This document shows, piece by piece, positions 19,491-27,867 of a stretch of DNA of 64,000 nt (position 1 is its first letter; the number at the start of each line of letters is the position of its first letter). The stretch spans positions 271,001-335,000 of the forward strand of contig NZ_CP004078.1 in the NCBI RefSeq assembly GCF_000612505.1, in the 5' to 3' direction. The position numbers were made by a program, and so were the translations under genes. The stretch comes from Paenibacillus sabinae T27. GTDB lineage: Bacteria; Bacillota; Bacilli; Paenibacillales; Paenibacillaceae. The notes below the pieces were generated by a model. The model was not told the DNA's origin. It saw nothing but the letters and a program-made list of their open reading frames with translations, and made no database searches.

Positions 19491-20178
19491 TGTGGAGAAT
19501 CCGGCTAATGACCCATTTGCCGGATTGACGGGAAGAACGCTGAAGTTTGTGCCGCTTTATCTTCTCGTGCCGGTGCTGTACGGAGTCCTGTTCAGAGCGG
19601 CGGGAATTCCCTTGCAGTGGAAGGTTTTCGGACTGGGGGCGCTTGGCTGGCTGGCGGCGCTGTTCCTGCGCGGGCCGCTGGCGGCGCTTGTCCGGGGTCT
19701 GCCGCAGGAGCGGGCCAAGCTGATCGTAGGCGGCAGCTCCGGCGTGCTGGAGGAAGGCGTGCGGCTCGCGCTGCTCTCCCTTCTCGCCGCCTCGTTCCCG
19801 CAGGCGCTGTCGCTCGGTCAGGGCTGGGCGGCTATCGAAGTATTGTTTGTCATCGTCAACACGCTCGTGATCCTGTCCCTGGTCAAGCGGACCGACGAGA
19901 AGGCGATGCAGGCCAAAGAGATATTGCAGGCGCAGGGCAATCTGCAGGCAAGTCCCCTGTGGGGCATTCTGGAGCGGATCTGGGCTTCGGCCTTTCATAT
20001 CGGCGCCGCGCTGATTATCGCCCATACCCCCTGGACGGCGGCGCTGATGATTCCGCTGCACAGCGGCTTCAACCTGGGCGCGGTTCGCCTGGCTAAAGCG
20101 GCTCCGCTGCCGGTAGTGAGCCTGTATGCCGCGGCATTCGGCCTGCTGACGCTTGCGGCGGGGCTGCTGCTCTGGTAA
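19459..20178 (+). CDS. YhfC-type glutamic intramembrane protease-like protein
   Basis: The 239-residue membrane protein has about seven hydrophobic segments. The signature residues are present: GVLEEGVRLALL (paired Glu), AFHIGAALIIAH (His) and HSGFNLG (His, Asn). These fit the CAAX/YhfC group of glutamic-type membrane proteases. GGGGAGGAG lies 7 bases before the ATG at 19459. It overlaps the regulator gene upstream, so the regulator probably controls its amount. The peptide it cuts is unknown. Confidence 0.78.
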   Translation: MLAEQMKKETSVENPANDPFAGLTGRTLKFVPLYLLVPVLYGVLFRAAGIPLQWKVFGLGALGWLAALFLRGPLAALVRGLPQERAKLIVGGSSGVLEEGVRLALLSLLAASFPQALSLGQGWAAIEVLFVIVNTLVILSLVKRTDEKAMQAKEILQAQGNLQASPLWGILERIWASAFHIGAALIIAHTPWTAALMIPLHSGFNLGAVRLAKAAPLPVVSLYAAAFGLLTLAAGLLLW

Positions 20179-20272
20179 GCGCCCAAGCTTCGGGCGATCT
20201 TAAAGGGCCCATTCCCTTTGGGGCGGACGTTCATACTCTAACAGCAAATTGACTAAGTGGAGATGAACGATA

Positions 20273-21073
20273 ATGTCCCGTACATTAGAAGGACCCGCCA
20301 TCGATGTGCTGATTCCGGCTATCGAGAAGGATTTGGCCACTTTGCCGCATGTGGTTGACGCTGTCAGGAAGCAGGTTAGGCACCCGATCCGCAGCGTGAT
20401 GATCGTCGCCCCCCGCAAGGAGCGGATTCTCGATTTTTGCCGCAGGAAGGCTTGTACCTTCGTTGATGAAAACACGGTGCTTCCCATCACAAAAAAGGAT
20501 ATCAACTACCGGTCACGCACCTGGGAGCGCTCGGGCTGGCTGTTTCAGCAGCTGCTGAAGCTGGGCGGCGACAAGCTGTGCACGGCGGATTATTTTTTGG
20601 TCATCGACGCCGATACCGTCCTGATTGCGCCGCACCGGTTCCGCACCGGCGGCAAGACGATCTTTTACTGCCGGAACTGGAGCCAGCCGGAGTATTTCAC
20701 AACCTACCGGAAGCTGATGGGGCGCAAGGCGGTCCGCCCTTCCTCGTTCGTGACGCATTATATGCTGTTTGAGCGCAGCCGTCTCTCCCGCATGAAGCGG
20801 GAAATTGAGGCCAAACACGGCGTTCCGTGGTATACAGCCATTATGCGCAGCATGAATCGCACCCGGCAGTTTGCTTTTTCCGAATTTGAAACCTACGGCA
20901 ACTACCTATATGCCAAGAACCCCGGAGGGATGGTGCTGAAGAAGGCGCGCAACAAAAGCCTGAGCATGAGCGGGTCGAACCTCTCCACAGCCGCAGCCGC
21001 CAAGTATGCCCGGATCTACCGGTCGCTCTCTTTCCACAAACGGAAAGGGTATAGCCGGACATCGAAGCCATGA
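20273..21073 (+). CDS. DUF6492-like, glycosyltransferase-type protein
   Basis: The 266-residue product looks like the DUF6492 family: IDVLIPAIEKDLATLPHVV near the start, then ADYFLVIDADTVLI, a D-x-D type metal-binding motif seen in nucleotide-sugar transferases. A GT-A type fold is inferred, with sugar transfer to a surface polymer as a possible role. There is no membrane segment. It stands alone between the YhfC-like gene and the LacI gene. Confidence 0.68.
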   Translation: MSRTLEGPAIDVLIPAIEKDLATLPHVVDAVRKQVRHPIRSVMIVAPRKERILDFCRRKACTFVDENTVLPITKKDINYRSRTWERSGWLFQQLLKLGGDKLCTADYFLVIDADTVLIAPHRFRTGGKTIFYCRNWSQPEYFTTYRKLMGRKAVRPSSFVTHYMLFERSRLSRMKREIEAKHGVPWYTAIMRSMNRTRQFAFSEFETYGNYLYAKNPGGMVLKKARNKSLSMSGSNLSTAAAAKYARIYRSLSFHKRKGYSRTSKP

Positions 21074-21199
21074 CAGCAGAGCCTTTTTAAAAACTTGTCC
21101 GTCAAGTGCGCCGCCTCCCGCCTCCCTCCGCCATTAGACAAGCGCCGCGAGGCGCTTTATAGTAGATGGATATAGCTGTAACGATGGGAGTAGAGAACA

Positions 21200-22219
21200 T
21201 TGGTCAGAGCGACAATCGGAGACGTGGCCGCAAGAGCCGGCGTGTCCAAAAGCACCGTATCCCAATATTTGAATAAACGCTATCAGCATATGGGCGCCGA
21301 AACCCGAGCCAAGATCGAAGAGGCCATTAAGGCGCTGGATTACCAGCCAAATGTACTCGCAAGGGGACTGAAGCAGAAGCGGACGTCAACGCTGGGCGTC
21401 ATTGTGGCGAATATCATGCACAGGCTCTCCACCGAAATATGCCGGGGCATCGAGGATTACTGCCAGGAGCAGGATATCAACGTGATTCTGTGCAACAGCG
21501 ACGAAGACGGGGAGAAGGAGAAGAAGTACGCCGAAATGCTTCAGGCGAAGCAGGTGGACGGCATGATTTTGCTTCCTACGGGGAAGAACGGCTCTCTCTA
21601 TAAAAAGCTTGCCAGGCACAGGTACCCTATCCTGTTCATGGACCGGAAGGTGGACAGCGTCAAGGCCGACACCATCGTCGTCAACAACCGGGAGTCGGTG
21701 TATGAGGCAGTGTCTCATCTGAAGGAACGGGGACACCGGAGAATCGCGCTCGCCACGGCGCCGCTGACAATCAGCACCCGGACGGAGCGGACGGAAGGCT
21801 TCCGGCAGGCGATGAGCGACCACGGGCTGGAATACGGCCGGTATATCATCAATGCGGAAATCTCCAGCCTAAGGAGGAGGTTCCGCGAGCTGTTTGACGG
21901 CCCGGAGCCGCCGACGGCGCTGATCGCGGGCAACGACCTCGTGCTGTTGGAGGCGCTGGCCTTTGTGAAGGAGCGGCAGCTCCGGGTGCCGGAGGATCTG
22001 GCGCTGGTCGCCTTCGACAATATCGAGTTTGCCCACCTGCTTACGCCGACGCTTACGACCATCAGCCAGCCTTCGATCGAGATGGGAAGAAGGGCCGCCG
22101 AGCGGATCATCAGCCGCATCCGTTCGGAAGAAGACCTGACGCCGGAAGAGTACGTCTTCAAGTGCGAGCTGGCAGTGCGGCAGTCGTCGGAGATGAAGCG
22201 GAGCAAATCTACCTCCTAA
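21200..22219 (+). CDS. LacI family transcriptional regulator
   Basis: The 339-residue protein has the LacI helix-turn-helix at the N-terminus (TIGDVAARAGVSKSTVSQYL) and hinge region (NVLARGLKQKRTSTLGVIV), followed by a periplasmic-binding-type sugar sensor domain. The start is TTG with GGGAG 9 bases upstream. No sugar gene is adjacent; the nearest operon is van-like, so its target is elsewhere. It could act on the carbohydrate unit at 26 kb, which has LacI-like operator sequences, but distance makes this only a guess. Confidence 0.9.
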   Translation: MVRATIGDVAARAGVSKSTVSQYLNKRYQHMGAETRAKIEEAIKALDYQPNVLARGLKQKRTSTLGVIVANIMHRLSTEICRGIEDYCQEQDINVILCNSDEDGEKEKKYAEMLQAKQVDGMILLPTGKNGSLYKKLARHRYPILFMDRKVDSVKADTIVVNNRESVYEAVSHLKERGHRRIALATAPLTISTRTERTEGFRQAMSDHGLEYGRYIINAEISSLRRRFRELFDGPEPPTALIAGNDLVLLEALAFVKERQLRVPEDLALVAFDNIEFAHLLTPTLTTISQPSIEMGRRAAERIISRIRSEEDLTPEEYVFKCELAVRQSSEMKRSKSTS

Positions 22220-22237
22220 AGTTATCCCTGATTAAAG

Positions 22238-22275
22238 AACCGTCACTTCTCGCAGCGGAAGGGGCGGTTTTTGTT
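22238..22275 (+). terminator. Terminator after lacI-type gene
   Basis: AACCGTCACTTC pairs with GAAGGGGCGGTT with small mismatches, followed by TTTTTG. Confidence 0.7.
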
Positions 22276-22295
22276 GTAAAATAATTGTAAAATAA
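22274..22295 (+). promoter_or_regulatory. Perfect 11-bp tandem repeat before the VanR-like gene
   Basis: TTGTAAAATAA occurs twice head to tail, ending 33 bp before the response regulator start. OmpR-family regulators bind such repeats one helical turn apart, so this is a candidate autoregulatory site. A TTGTTG / TAATAC promoter could overlap it. Confidence 0.55.
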
Positions 22296-22328
22296 TACAA
22301 GCGTTCAATGTACAGGAGTGGAATACGG

Positions 22329-23018
22329 ATGGATCGGATTACTATATTAATTGCGGACGATGATCCTGAAATTGCAGAGCTGATTGCGCTGCATTTGAAG
22401 AAGGAAGGCTACCGCCCGATTAAAGCGGCGGACGGCGAAGAGGCTGTTAATGCCGTGAAGTCCCGGCGTATTGACCTGGCGATCCTGGACATCATGATGC
22501 CCGGGCTGGACGGCTATGAGGTGACCCGTCAAATCCGTGAGCGGTATCTCTTTCCGATTATTTTTTTGAGCGCCAAGACCTCTGATCTGGACAAAATAAC
22601 GGGACTGGTCATGGGGGCGGATGATTATATGACCAAGCCGTTTAATCCCATGGAGCTGATGGCCAGGGTAAATACGCAGCTCAGGCGATCCAGACTGCTG
22701 AGTCCATCGGCTGCAGCGAATAATCGGCAGGTGGAGGCGGGCGGATTGATCATCGATCCGGACAAGCATTCAGTGACTCTGTACGGCAATCCGGTAAAGC
22801 TGACGCCCAAAGAATTTGATATCCTGTATCTGCTGGCCGCTCACCCCAGACAAGTATTCAGTGCGGATCATATCTTCCGGCAGGTTTGGGGAGACGGCTA
22901 TTATGAAGGGGGAAATACGGTTATGGTACATGTCCGTACGTTAAGAAAAAAACTTGGCGAAGAACCTAACCGATGGATCAAAACCATTTGGGGCGTGGGG
23001 TATATTTTCAATGGCTAG
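22329..23018 (+). CDS. OmpR/VanR-like response regulator
   Basis: The 229-residue product has a receiver domain (acidic ADDDPE at 9-14, phosphorylated Asp in AILDIMMPGLDGYE, Lys in DDYMTKPFNPMEL) and an OmpR-type winged helix (KLTPKEFDILYLLA ... VWGDGYYEGGNTVMVHVRTLRKKLGE). The ATG at 22329 has AGGAGTGG upstream. It overlaps the kinase gene by 8 bases and forms a three-gene unit with a VanY-like carboxypeptidase, so it probably responds to wall stress. Confidence 0.9.
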   Translation: MDRITILIADDDPEIAELIALHLKKEGYRPIKAADGEEAVNAVKSRRIDLAILDIMMPGLDGYEVTRQIRERYLFPIIFLSAKTSDLDKITGLVMGADDYMTKPFNPMELMARVNTQLRRSRLLSPSAAANNRQVEAGGLIIDPDKHSVTLYGNPVKLTPKEFDILYLLAAHPRQVFSADHIFRQVWGDGYYEGGNTVMVHVRTLRKKLGEEPNRWIKTIWGVGYIFNG

Positions 23019-24099
23019 AAGGTTCCTGAGTTTCCGATCAAAAATGATTCTGCTGTTGGGCTTCAGCATGCTCTTGTCCGGGGTTGTCACCTTCCTGCTA
23101 TATAAAGTGCTTCAGTATTATTACTACGAAAACGCGCGTGCGGGCGATTCTTTGAGCCGGTTTCGTCTCATGATCCGAAATGTTGGCGATCTGAATTTCT
23201 TTTTGATTTTCTTTGTGCCGCTGGCGATTCTAGTATTCTTCTTCCTGACCAAGCCTTATGCTGTTTATTTCAATGAGATATCTGCGGGAATTCACCGTCT
23301 GGCGAGTGGGGACTTCAAGGATCGGGTTCAGATCTCTTCAAATGACGAGTTTGAGAAGATTGCGCAGGATATCAATTTGGCGGGGGAGAAGCTGCAGCAA
23401 GCCGTGGAAAGGGGAGATTTTGCAGAGAGCAGCAAGGATCAATTGATCCTCAATTTGGCACATGATTTACGGACGCCGCTCACTTCTGTATTGGGTTATC
23501 TGGATTTCATTCTCCGTGACAGGCAGCTGACTGCGGATCAAGTGCAGCATTTTGCATCCATTGCCTTTACCAAATCCCGGCGTCTGGAGAAACTGATTAA
23601 CGAACTGTTCGAGATTGCCGGTATGAACCATGGTAAGCTTGCCATCCAGAAGAAACCGCTTGAGCTTAGTGAACTGCTCCGTCAATTAAATGAGGAATTG
23701 TATCCTATCTTTGAGAACCATCATCTGACCGCCAGATTGAGTGTTCCTCCGAAGGTGAATATATTGGGGGATGGGGAACTGTTAGCCCGCGTATTTGAGA
23801 ATATTCTGACTAACGCCGCTCGTTACGGAAGGGACGGTCAGTTCATAGACATTAGCTGTACTCATGATGAAGAGGCCGCAATCGTCCAGATCGTCAACTA
23901 CGGAGACCCAATTCCGGAGGAAGAACGGCCTTATATCTTTGATGCGCTGTACAGCGGCGACCGGTCGCGAACCCATCAGGGCGGAAGCACGGGTCTCGGT
24001 TTATTCATAGCAAAAAATATCGTAGAACAGCATAAAGGAACTATTTCCGTTCAGAGCGATATAATCCGGACACTTTTTGAAGTGCGTTTGCCGAAATGA
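23011..24099 (+). CDS. VanS-like sensor histidine kinase
   Basis: The 362-residue membrane kinase has two helices (about 12-32 and 69-89) around a short external loop, a HAMP domain, a HisKA box with the phosphorylated His in LAHDLRTPLTSVLGYL, and an ATPase with NILTNAARYG and the G boxes GSTGLGLFIAKN. The start ATGGCTAGAAGG overlaps the regulator stop. The short sensor loop suggests it sees a membrane-near signal such as wall precursors (inference). Confidence 0.9.
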   Translation: MARRFLSFRSKMILLLGFSMLLSGVVTFLLYKVLQYYYYENARAGDSLSRFRLMIRNVGDLNFFLIFFVPLAILVFFFLTKPYAVYFNEISAGIHRLASGDFKDRVQISSNDEFEKIAQDINLAGEKLQQAVERGDFAESSKDQLILNLAHDLRTPLTSVLGYLDFILRDRQLTADQVQHFASIAFTKSRRLEKLINELFEIAGMNHGKLAIQKKPLELSELLRQLNEELYPIFENHHLTARLSVPPKVNILGDGELLARVFENILTNAARYGRDGQFIDISCTHDEEAAIVQIVNYGDPIPEEERPYIFDALYSGDRSRTHQGGSTGLGLFIAKNIVEQHKGTISVQSDIIRTLFEVRLPK

Positions 24100-24205
24100 G
24101 TCCGGACACTTTAAAAATATTTAAGAAATACACCACTTCTTTATTAAACAACTTTCTCTATCCTTAATGGGTGTAAGGAGATATAAGGAAAAGGAGGAGC
24201 TGAGA

Positions 24206-25030
24206 ATGAAGAAGTGGTTTTTGGCGCTTGCCTTGCTGCTGCTAACAAGCTGTGAGCAGGGCCGTGAAATCGTAATCCGCGAAACGAACGATCATGCCGG
24301 CAACATTCCGGTCAAGGTTACGGAAGAGCAGGTATACCAGGGAGATCTGCTCTTGGTTAATAAAGAGTATTCATTACATAAGGTGGGAATACAACCCGAT
24401 ATCGTGAATCTTTACGGCTATAAGGAATTGACCCAGGGCTATGCGCTTCTGGACCACACTATCCGTTTATCGCAAAGAGTGGCACGGGAATTTTCCGTCA
24501 TGATCGGGGCTGCAGAAGGGGACGGGGTCCGGCATTTTATGATCAGCAGCGGTTATCGGAGCTTGGATGAGCAGGACCGGCTCTACCAGGAAAAAGGAGC
24601 CGATTACGCGCTGCCTTCCGGGCACAGTGAGCATAATCTGGGCTTGTCCCTTGATATCGGTTCTACGGAAATGGAGATGAACCGGGCAGCCGAAGGCAAA
24701 TGGCTGGAGAAAAACGCCTGGAAATACGGATTCATATTGAGATACCCCAAGGATAAGACGGATATCACAGGCATTCAGTATGAACCCTGGCATTTTCGTT
24801 ATGTGGGCCTGCCTCACAGCTTGATTATGAAAGACAAAAATTTCACTTTGGAGGAGTATCTGGATTATCTGAAAACAAAGCGGACAATTTCAATTGAAAC
24901 GGGCGGAAAATCCTATGAGATTTCTTATGTTCCCATAGCCAAAGATACGGTGATCTATATCTTGGAAGGACGTCGCTATTCGCTGTCAGGCGATAATATA
25001 GGCGGGGTCATTGTGACCACATCCCGCTAA
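24206..25030 (+). CDS. vanY: VanY-like D,D-carboxypeptidase lipoprotein (M15B)
   Basis: The 274-residue product starts MKKWFLALALLLLTSC, a lipoprotein signal with Cys at 16. The peptidase domain has the M15 zinc residues in SGHSEHNLGLSLDIG and EPWHFRYVG, and SSGYRS earlier. It would remove terminal D-Ala from wall precursors outside the cell. AAGGAGG sits before this ATG. The upstream VanR/VanS-like pair indicates induced expression. VanH, VanA and VanX are absent here, so glycopeptide resistance is not implied. A weak hairpin without T-run follows at 25072-25110. Confidence 0.88.
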   Translation: MKKWFLALALLLLTSCEQGREIVIRETNDHAGNIPVKVTEEQVYQGDLLLVNKEYSLHKVGIQPDIVNLYGYKELTQGYALLDHTIRLSQRVAREFSVMIGAAEGDGVRHFMISSGYRSLDEQDRLYQEKGADYALPSGHSEHNLGLSLDIGSTEMEMNRAAEGKWLEKNAWKYGFILRYPKDKTDITGIQYEPWHFRYVGLPHSLIMKDKNFTLEEYLDYLKTKRTISIETGGKSYEISYVPIAKDTVIYILEGRRYSLSGDNIGGVIVTTSR

Positions 25031-25121
25031 AGGGTGCATACCAAACTCTGAGAGCTAGATATCCGCTTGGTAAGGCTGTCCCTAAGCCGCAGGTGCTCAG
25101 GGGCAGCCTTGTTCATGCGCT

Positions 25122-25541
25122 TCACATGACCTTGCTGTATTTGACGATGTAATAGTAGCGGATGCTGTAAGAGAATACATAGAACGCTACAACGGCAAGC
25201 GTGAGCCAGAGGGGTGAATCCGCAAGGATCAGCACAAAGGGAATCAGCATCATTGCTCTTATGGTAATATCAAAGGCCTTGGCCTTCGACAAGTTATTGA
25301 TCGAGACGCTTCGTTCATCCCCGGCTTCAATCTCGTGCTGTTTCTTGAGCGCAGGGTGCTTGGCATAATAGCGGATGATGAAAAGGTTGGAAATGCTCAT
25401 ACCGATCAGGCCGGCGCCTAAGCCTGCGCACACACCGGATATGTTCCTGGCCATGTCTCCTACTTCCAGTAGACCGGCAGCCAACAGCAGAATTCCCAAT
25501 GCAAGCGCCCCGGCATTTCGCACAGCAGAGCCATTTTTCAC
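25122..25541 (-). CDS. Small four-helix membrane protein, unknown
   Basis: The 139-residue product has four hydrophobic segments (about 10-27, 34-55, 92-108, 112-130) and a charged loop DERSVSINNLSKAKAFDITI in the middle. This is the layout of DUF2178-like membrane proteins that pair with small XRE regulators. Its start follows the regulator stop by 3 bases, so both form one operon. Function is unknown. Confidence 0.72.
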   Translation of the reverse strand: MKNGSAVRNAGALALGILLLAAGLLEVGDMARNISGVCAGLGAGLIGMSISNLFIIRYYAKHPALKKQHEIEAGDERSVSINNLSKAKAFDITIRAMMLIPFVLILADSPLWLTLAVVAFYVFSYSIRYYYIVKYSKVM

Positions 25542-25544
25542 AAC

Positions 25545-25742
25545 TTATTCCTCCTCATAAATAAAAATCTCTTCAATTGACAGCTTGAAATAGCGAGCGA
25601 TCTTGAACGCCAAAATAATAGATGGATTATAGCGGCCATTCTCCAGCGAGCCGATCGTCTGTCTGGAAACCGCCAAAGCCTCGGCCAATTCCTCCTGCTT
25701 GATTCCATGCTGTTTGCGGATCTCCTCCAGACGGTTCTTCAA
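25545..25742 (-). CDS. Small XRE/Cro-type transcriptional regulator
   Basis: The 65-residue product is a single helix-turn-helix domain, (M)KNRLEEIRKQHGIKQEELA followed by VSRQTIGSLENGRYNPS. I use the TTG at 25742 because GAGGTG precedes it and relatives start here; the upstream open frame crosses the promoter. It is the first gene of a pair with the membrane protein and probably represses its own promoter through the inverted repeat at 25761-25826. Confidence 0.88.
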   Translation of the reverse strand: MKNRLEEIRKQHGIKQEELAEALAVSRQTIGSLENGRYNPSIILAFKIARYFKLSIEEIFIYEEE

Positions 25743-25760
25743 CTTTGCACCTCGTTTCAA

Positions 25761-25826
25761 TGGAAAGTAAGCTTTACATTTACAATATAGCATCCGGCTC
25801 GCGAGATGTAAAGCCAACTTTCCATT
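25761..25826 (-). promoter_or_regulatory. Promoter flanked by long inverted repeat (XRE pair)
   Basis: On the minus strand a promoter TTTACA-17 bp-TATATT (25812-25807 and 25789-25784) is visible. It is bracketed by TGGAAAGT-x-AAGCTTTACAT and its mirror ATGTAAAG-x-CAACTTTCCA. Each arm is about 20 bp. This fits a dimeric repressor binding at both promoter boxes. Confidence 0.68.
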
Positions 25827-25913
25827 TATGGGCTTGTTCATATCCGGATTTCCGCTTCTGCGCTAGTACTCGAACATATAAATAAAAAAATGACAGCGCT
25901 TTAAAGAAAGGGC

Positions 25914-25942
25914 TTGCAAAGGAGAGGAGGCTGGATTATAAT
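25914..25942 (+). promoter_or_regulatory. Sigma-A promoter of the carbohydrate operon
   Basis: TTGCAA (25914-25919), 17-bp spacer, TATAAT (25937-25942). Transcription would begin near 25949, just before the operator repeats. Confidence 0.75.
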
Positions 25943-25961
25943 TTGGTCATAAGCAGTAGTA

Positions 25962-26000
25962 AACCGATTTACTAAACCGATTCACTACATCGATTCCACG
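25962..26000 (+). promoter_or_regulatory. Three 13-bp tandem operator-like repeats
   Basis: AACCGATTTACTA, AACCGATTCACTA and CATCGATTCCACG follow each other directly after the start of transcription. The first overlaps a LacI-like palindrome, GTAAACCGATTTAC. A repressor bound here would block the operon that starts at 26076. Confidence 0.6.
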
Positions 26001-26075
26001 TACCCTGATAAGGCGACTGTATCCGGCACAATCCGACTCACATGATTTGCAAATTACAAGAAGGAGGACGATAGG

Positions 26076-26906
26076 ATGAATGCGGTTTTTGTTCCAACTT
26101 CTGTTTTTGGAAACGCTTGCGTGGCGCAGCAGCACTTGGTGGAGCCGATTCGCGCCGGAGGTGCGGACGGCATCGAAATCAGACGCGAGCTGTTCCCGCC
26201 GGGAGCCCTTCCGCTTGCCGAGTGCCGCGAGGCGAACCTGCGCAGCGGCCTGCGCTGCGTATACTCCGTTCCGATGGAGCTGTGGAATCAGGAGGGAAGG
26301 CTGAACGAGGAGCTGCTCCTGCACATTCTTGGGGAAGCGGCGGTGCTGAAGCCCGAAATGCTGAAAGTGTCGCTGGGCTGCTATGCGGGCATTCCGGGGT
26401 TGGCCTCGGAGGAAGAGCTGATCCTTGCCGAACAGGGCCGGCTCATCCAGCTTGACCGGCTCCTTCGGAAATACCGGGAGAAATCGGGGCCGCTGACGCT
26501 GCTGATCGAGAACGACCAAACGTTTTACGGAGGCAAAGCGGATAATTTGAAAGCGTTTTTTCAGGCGGTGAAGCGGTGCGGGCTGGACGGTGTGAAGATG
26601 ACGTTCGATACGGGTAACTGGATCTACTGCGAGGAGGACCCCTTGGCGGCCGCGGCGATTTTTGCTCCTTACGTCGCCTATATTCACTTCAAGCATGTCG
26701 TCCGTTCGGGCGGCATGTGGGTCACTCTGCCTCTTCCGGAAGAAGAGGATGCTCTATGGCGGAAGCTGCTGGGGCGGCTGCCGGGGAATGTGCCGCGGGC
26801 GATCGAGTTCGCGCTTCCCGGGGCGGAATGCCTTGAACGATATATCGGAATGCTGCGGAGCGGCGGTTCCGGGAACAAATTAGCAGCAGGAAAGGGGATA
26901 GCATAA
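26076..26906 (+). CDS. TIM-barrel sugar (phosphate) isomerase/epimerase-like protein
   Basis: The 276-residue product is of the xylose isomerase-like TIM-barrel type: GGADGIEIRRELF near the start, LIENDQ in the middle (metal-binding Glu), MTFDTGNW, and AYIHFKHV with a metal-binding His. The ending PRAIEFALPG carries the last Glu. AAGGAGG precedes the ATG. First gene of a five-gene unit, overlapping the kinase gene by one base. It may interconvert keto sugars, or epimerise a sugar or sugar phosphate; the exact substrate cannot be read. Confidence 0.78.
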   Translation: MNAVFVPTSVFGNACVAQQHLVEPIRAGGADGIEIRRELFPPGALPLAECREANLRSGLRCVYSVPMELWNQEGRLNEELLLHILGEAAVLKPEMLKVSLGCYAGIPGLASEEELILAEQGRLIQLDRLLRKYREKSGPLTLLIENDQTFYGGKADNLKAFFQAVKRCGLDGVKMTFDTGNWIYCEEDPLAAAAIFAPYVAYIHFKHVVRSGGMWVTLPLPEEEDALWRKLLGRLPGNVPRAIEFALPGAECLERYIGMLRSGGSGNKLAAGKGIA

Positions 26907-27865
26907 TGAGCCTGAAGGATGTGGTCACTTTCGGAGAAGCCATGGTTATGTTCGTCGCCGATAAGCCCGGGGCTCTGAAGGACATCGACAAGTTCAGCCG
27001 CCGTCTGGCAGGAGCGGAGGTGAATACGGCGGTCGGCTTTGCCCGGCTGGGGCTTTCAGCGGGATGGGTCAGCCGATTGGGCGACGACGTTTTTGGGGAA
27101 TATATCCGCGAGTACCTGGAAAGGGAGAACATCGACATCTCCGGCGTCACACGCGATTCCACGCATCCGACCGGCTTTCAGCTGAAATCGAAGGTGCTGG
27201 AAGGCGATCCGCAGGTGCAGTATTTCCGCAAAAACTCGGCGGCAAGCACACTCTCGGGTGCAGACGTGGAACCGGACTACTTGACCGGCTTCCGCCATCT
27301 GCACATGACCGGCATCCCTCCGGCGCTGACGAAAGAGACGCGCGAATTCGCATATGCGGCTTTGGGTGCAATGAAGGCGGAGGGACGCAGCGTTTCTTTC
27401 GATCCGAATCTGCGGCCTTCGCTCTGGTCCTCCCGTGAAGAGATGGTATCGGTCATCAACGACCTGGCCTGCCGCGCCGACTGGGTGCTGCCGGGAGTAG
27501 AAGAAGGCGAGATTTTGACCGGTTCCAGGGACCCGCGCGCAATCGCCGAATTTTATCTGAACAAGGGCGTCTCGCTCGTTGTCGTCAAGCTGGGGCCGGA
27601 GGGCGCATACTTCCGCACGCAGACGGACGAAGGCACCGTACAGGGCTTCAAGGTGGAAGAGGTTGTGGACACGGTGGGAGCCGGAGACGGCTTTGCCGTC
27701 GGACTCGTCAGCGGTATGCTGGAAGGGCTTACGGTTTCACAGGCGGTACAGCGGGGGAACGCGATCGGCGCGCTGGCTGTGCAGTCTGAAGGCGACCATG
27801 ACGGCTATCCGACCAAATCGGAACTTGAAACTTATCTCCAATATCAACTTACGGGAGTGAAATAA
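26906..27865 (+). CDS. PfkB-family sugar kinase (2-keto-3-deoxygluconate kinase-like)
   Basis: The 319-residue product shows the ribokinase fold: VVTFGEAMVMF at the start, the RLAGAEVNTAVGFARLG sugar-binding segment, and VVDTVGAGDGFAVG with the catalytic Asp near the end. The opening part is closest in style to KDG kinases. It phosphorylates a sugar or keto-sugar acid using ATP. It is tied to the upstream isomerase (ATG overlaps TAA) and to an MFS permease 2 bp downstream, so it acts on the imported compound. Confidence 0.85.
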   Translation: MSLKDVVTFGEAMVMFVADKPGALKDIDKFSRRLAGAEVNTAVGFARLGLSAGWVSRLGDDVFGEYIREYLERENIDISGVTRDSTHPTGFQLKSKVLEGDPQVQYFRKNSAASTLSGADVEPDYLTGFRHLHMTGIPPALTKETREFAYAALGAMKAEGRSVSFDPNLRPSLWSSREEMVSVINDLACRADWVLPGVEEGEILTGSRDPRAIAEFYLNKGVSLVVVKLGPEGAYFRTQTDEGTVQGFKVEEVVDTVGAGDGFAVGLVSGMLEGLTVSQAVQRGNAIGALAVQSEGDHDGYPTKSELETYLQYQLTGVK

Positions 27866-27867
27866 TC

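Noticed and set aside
24206..25030. Glycopeptide resistance cluster
   Set aside because: VanH, VanA/B-type ligase and VanX are not present; VanY alone does not define it.
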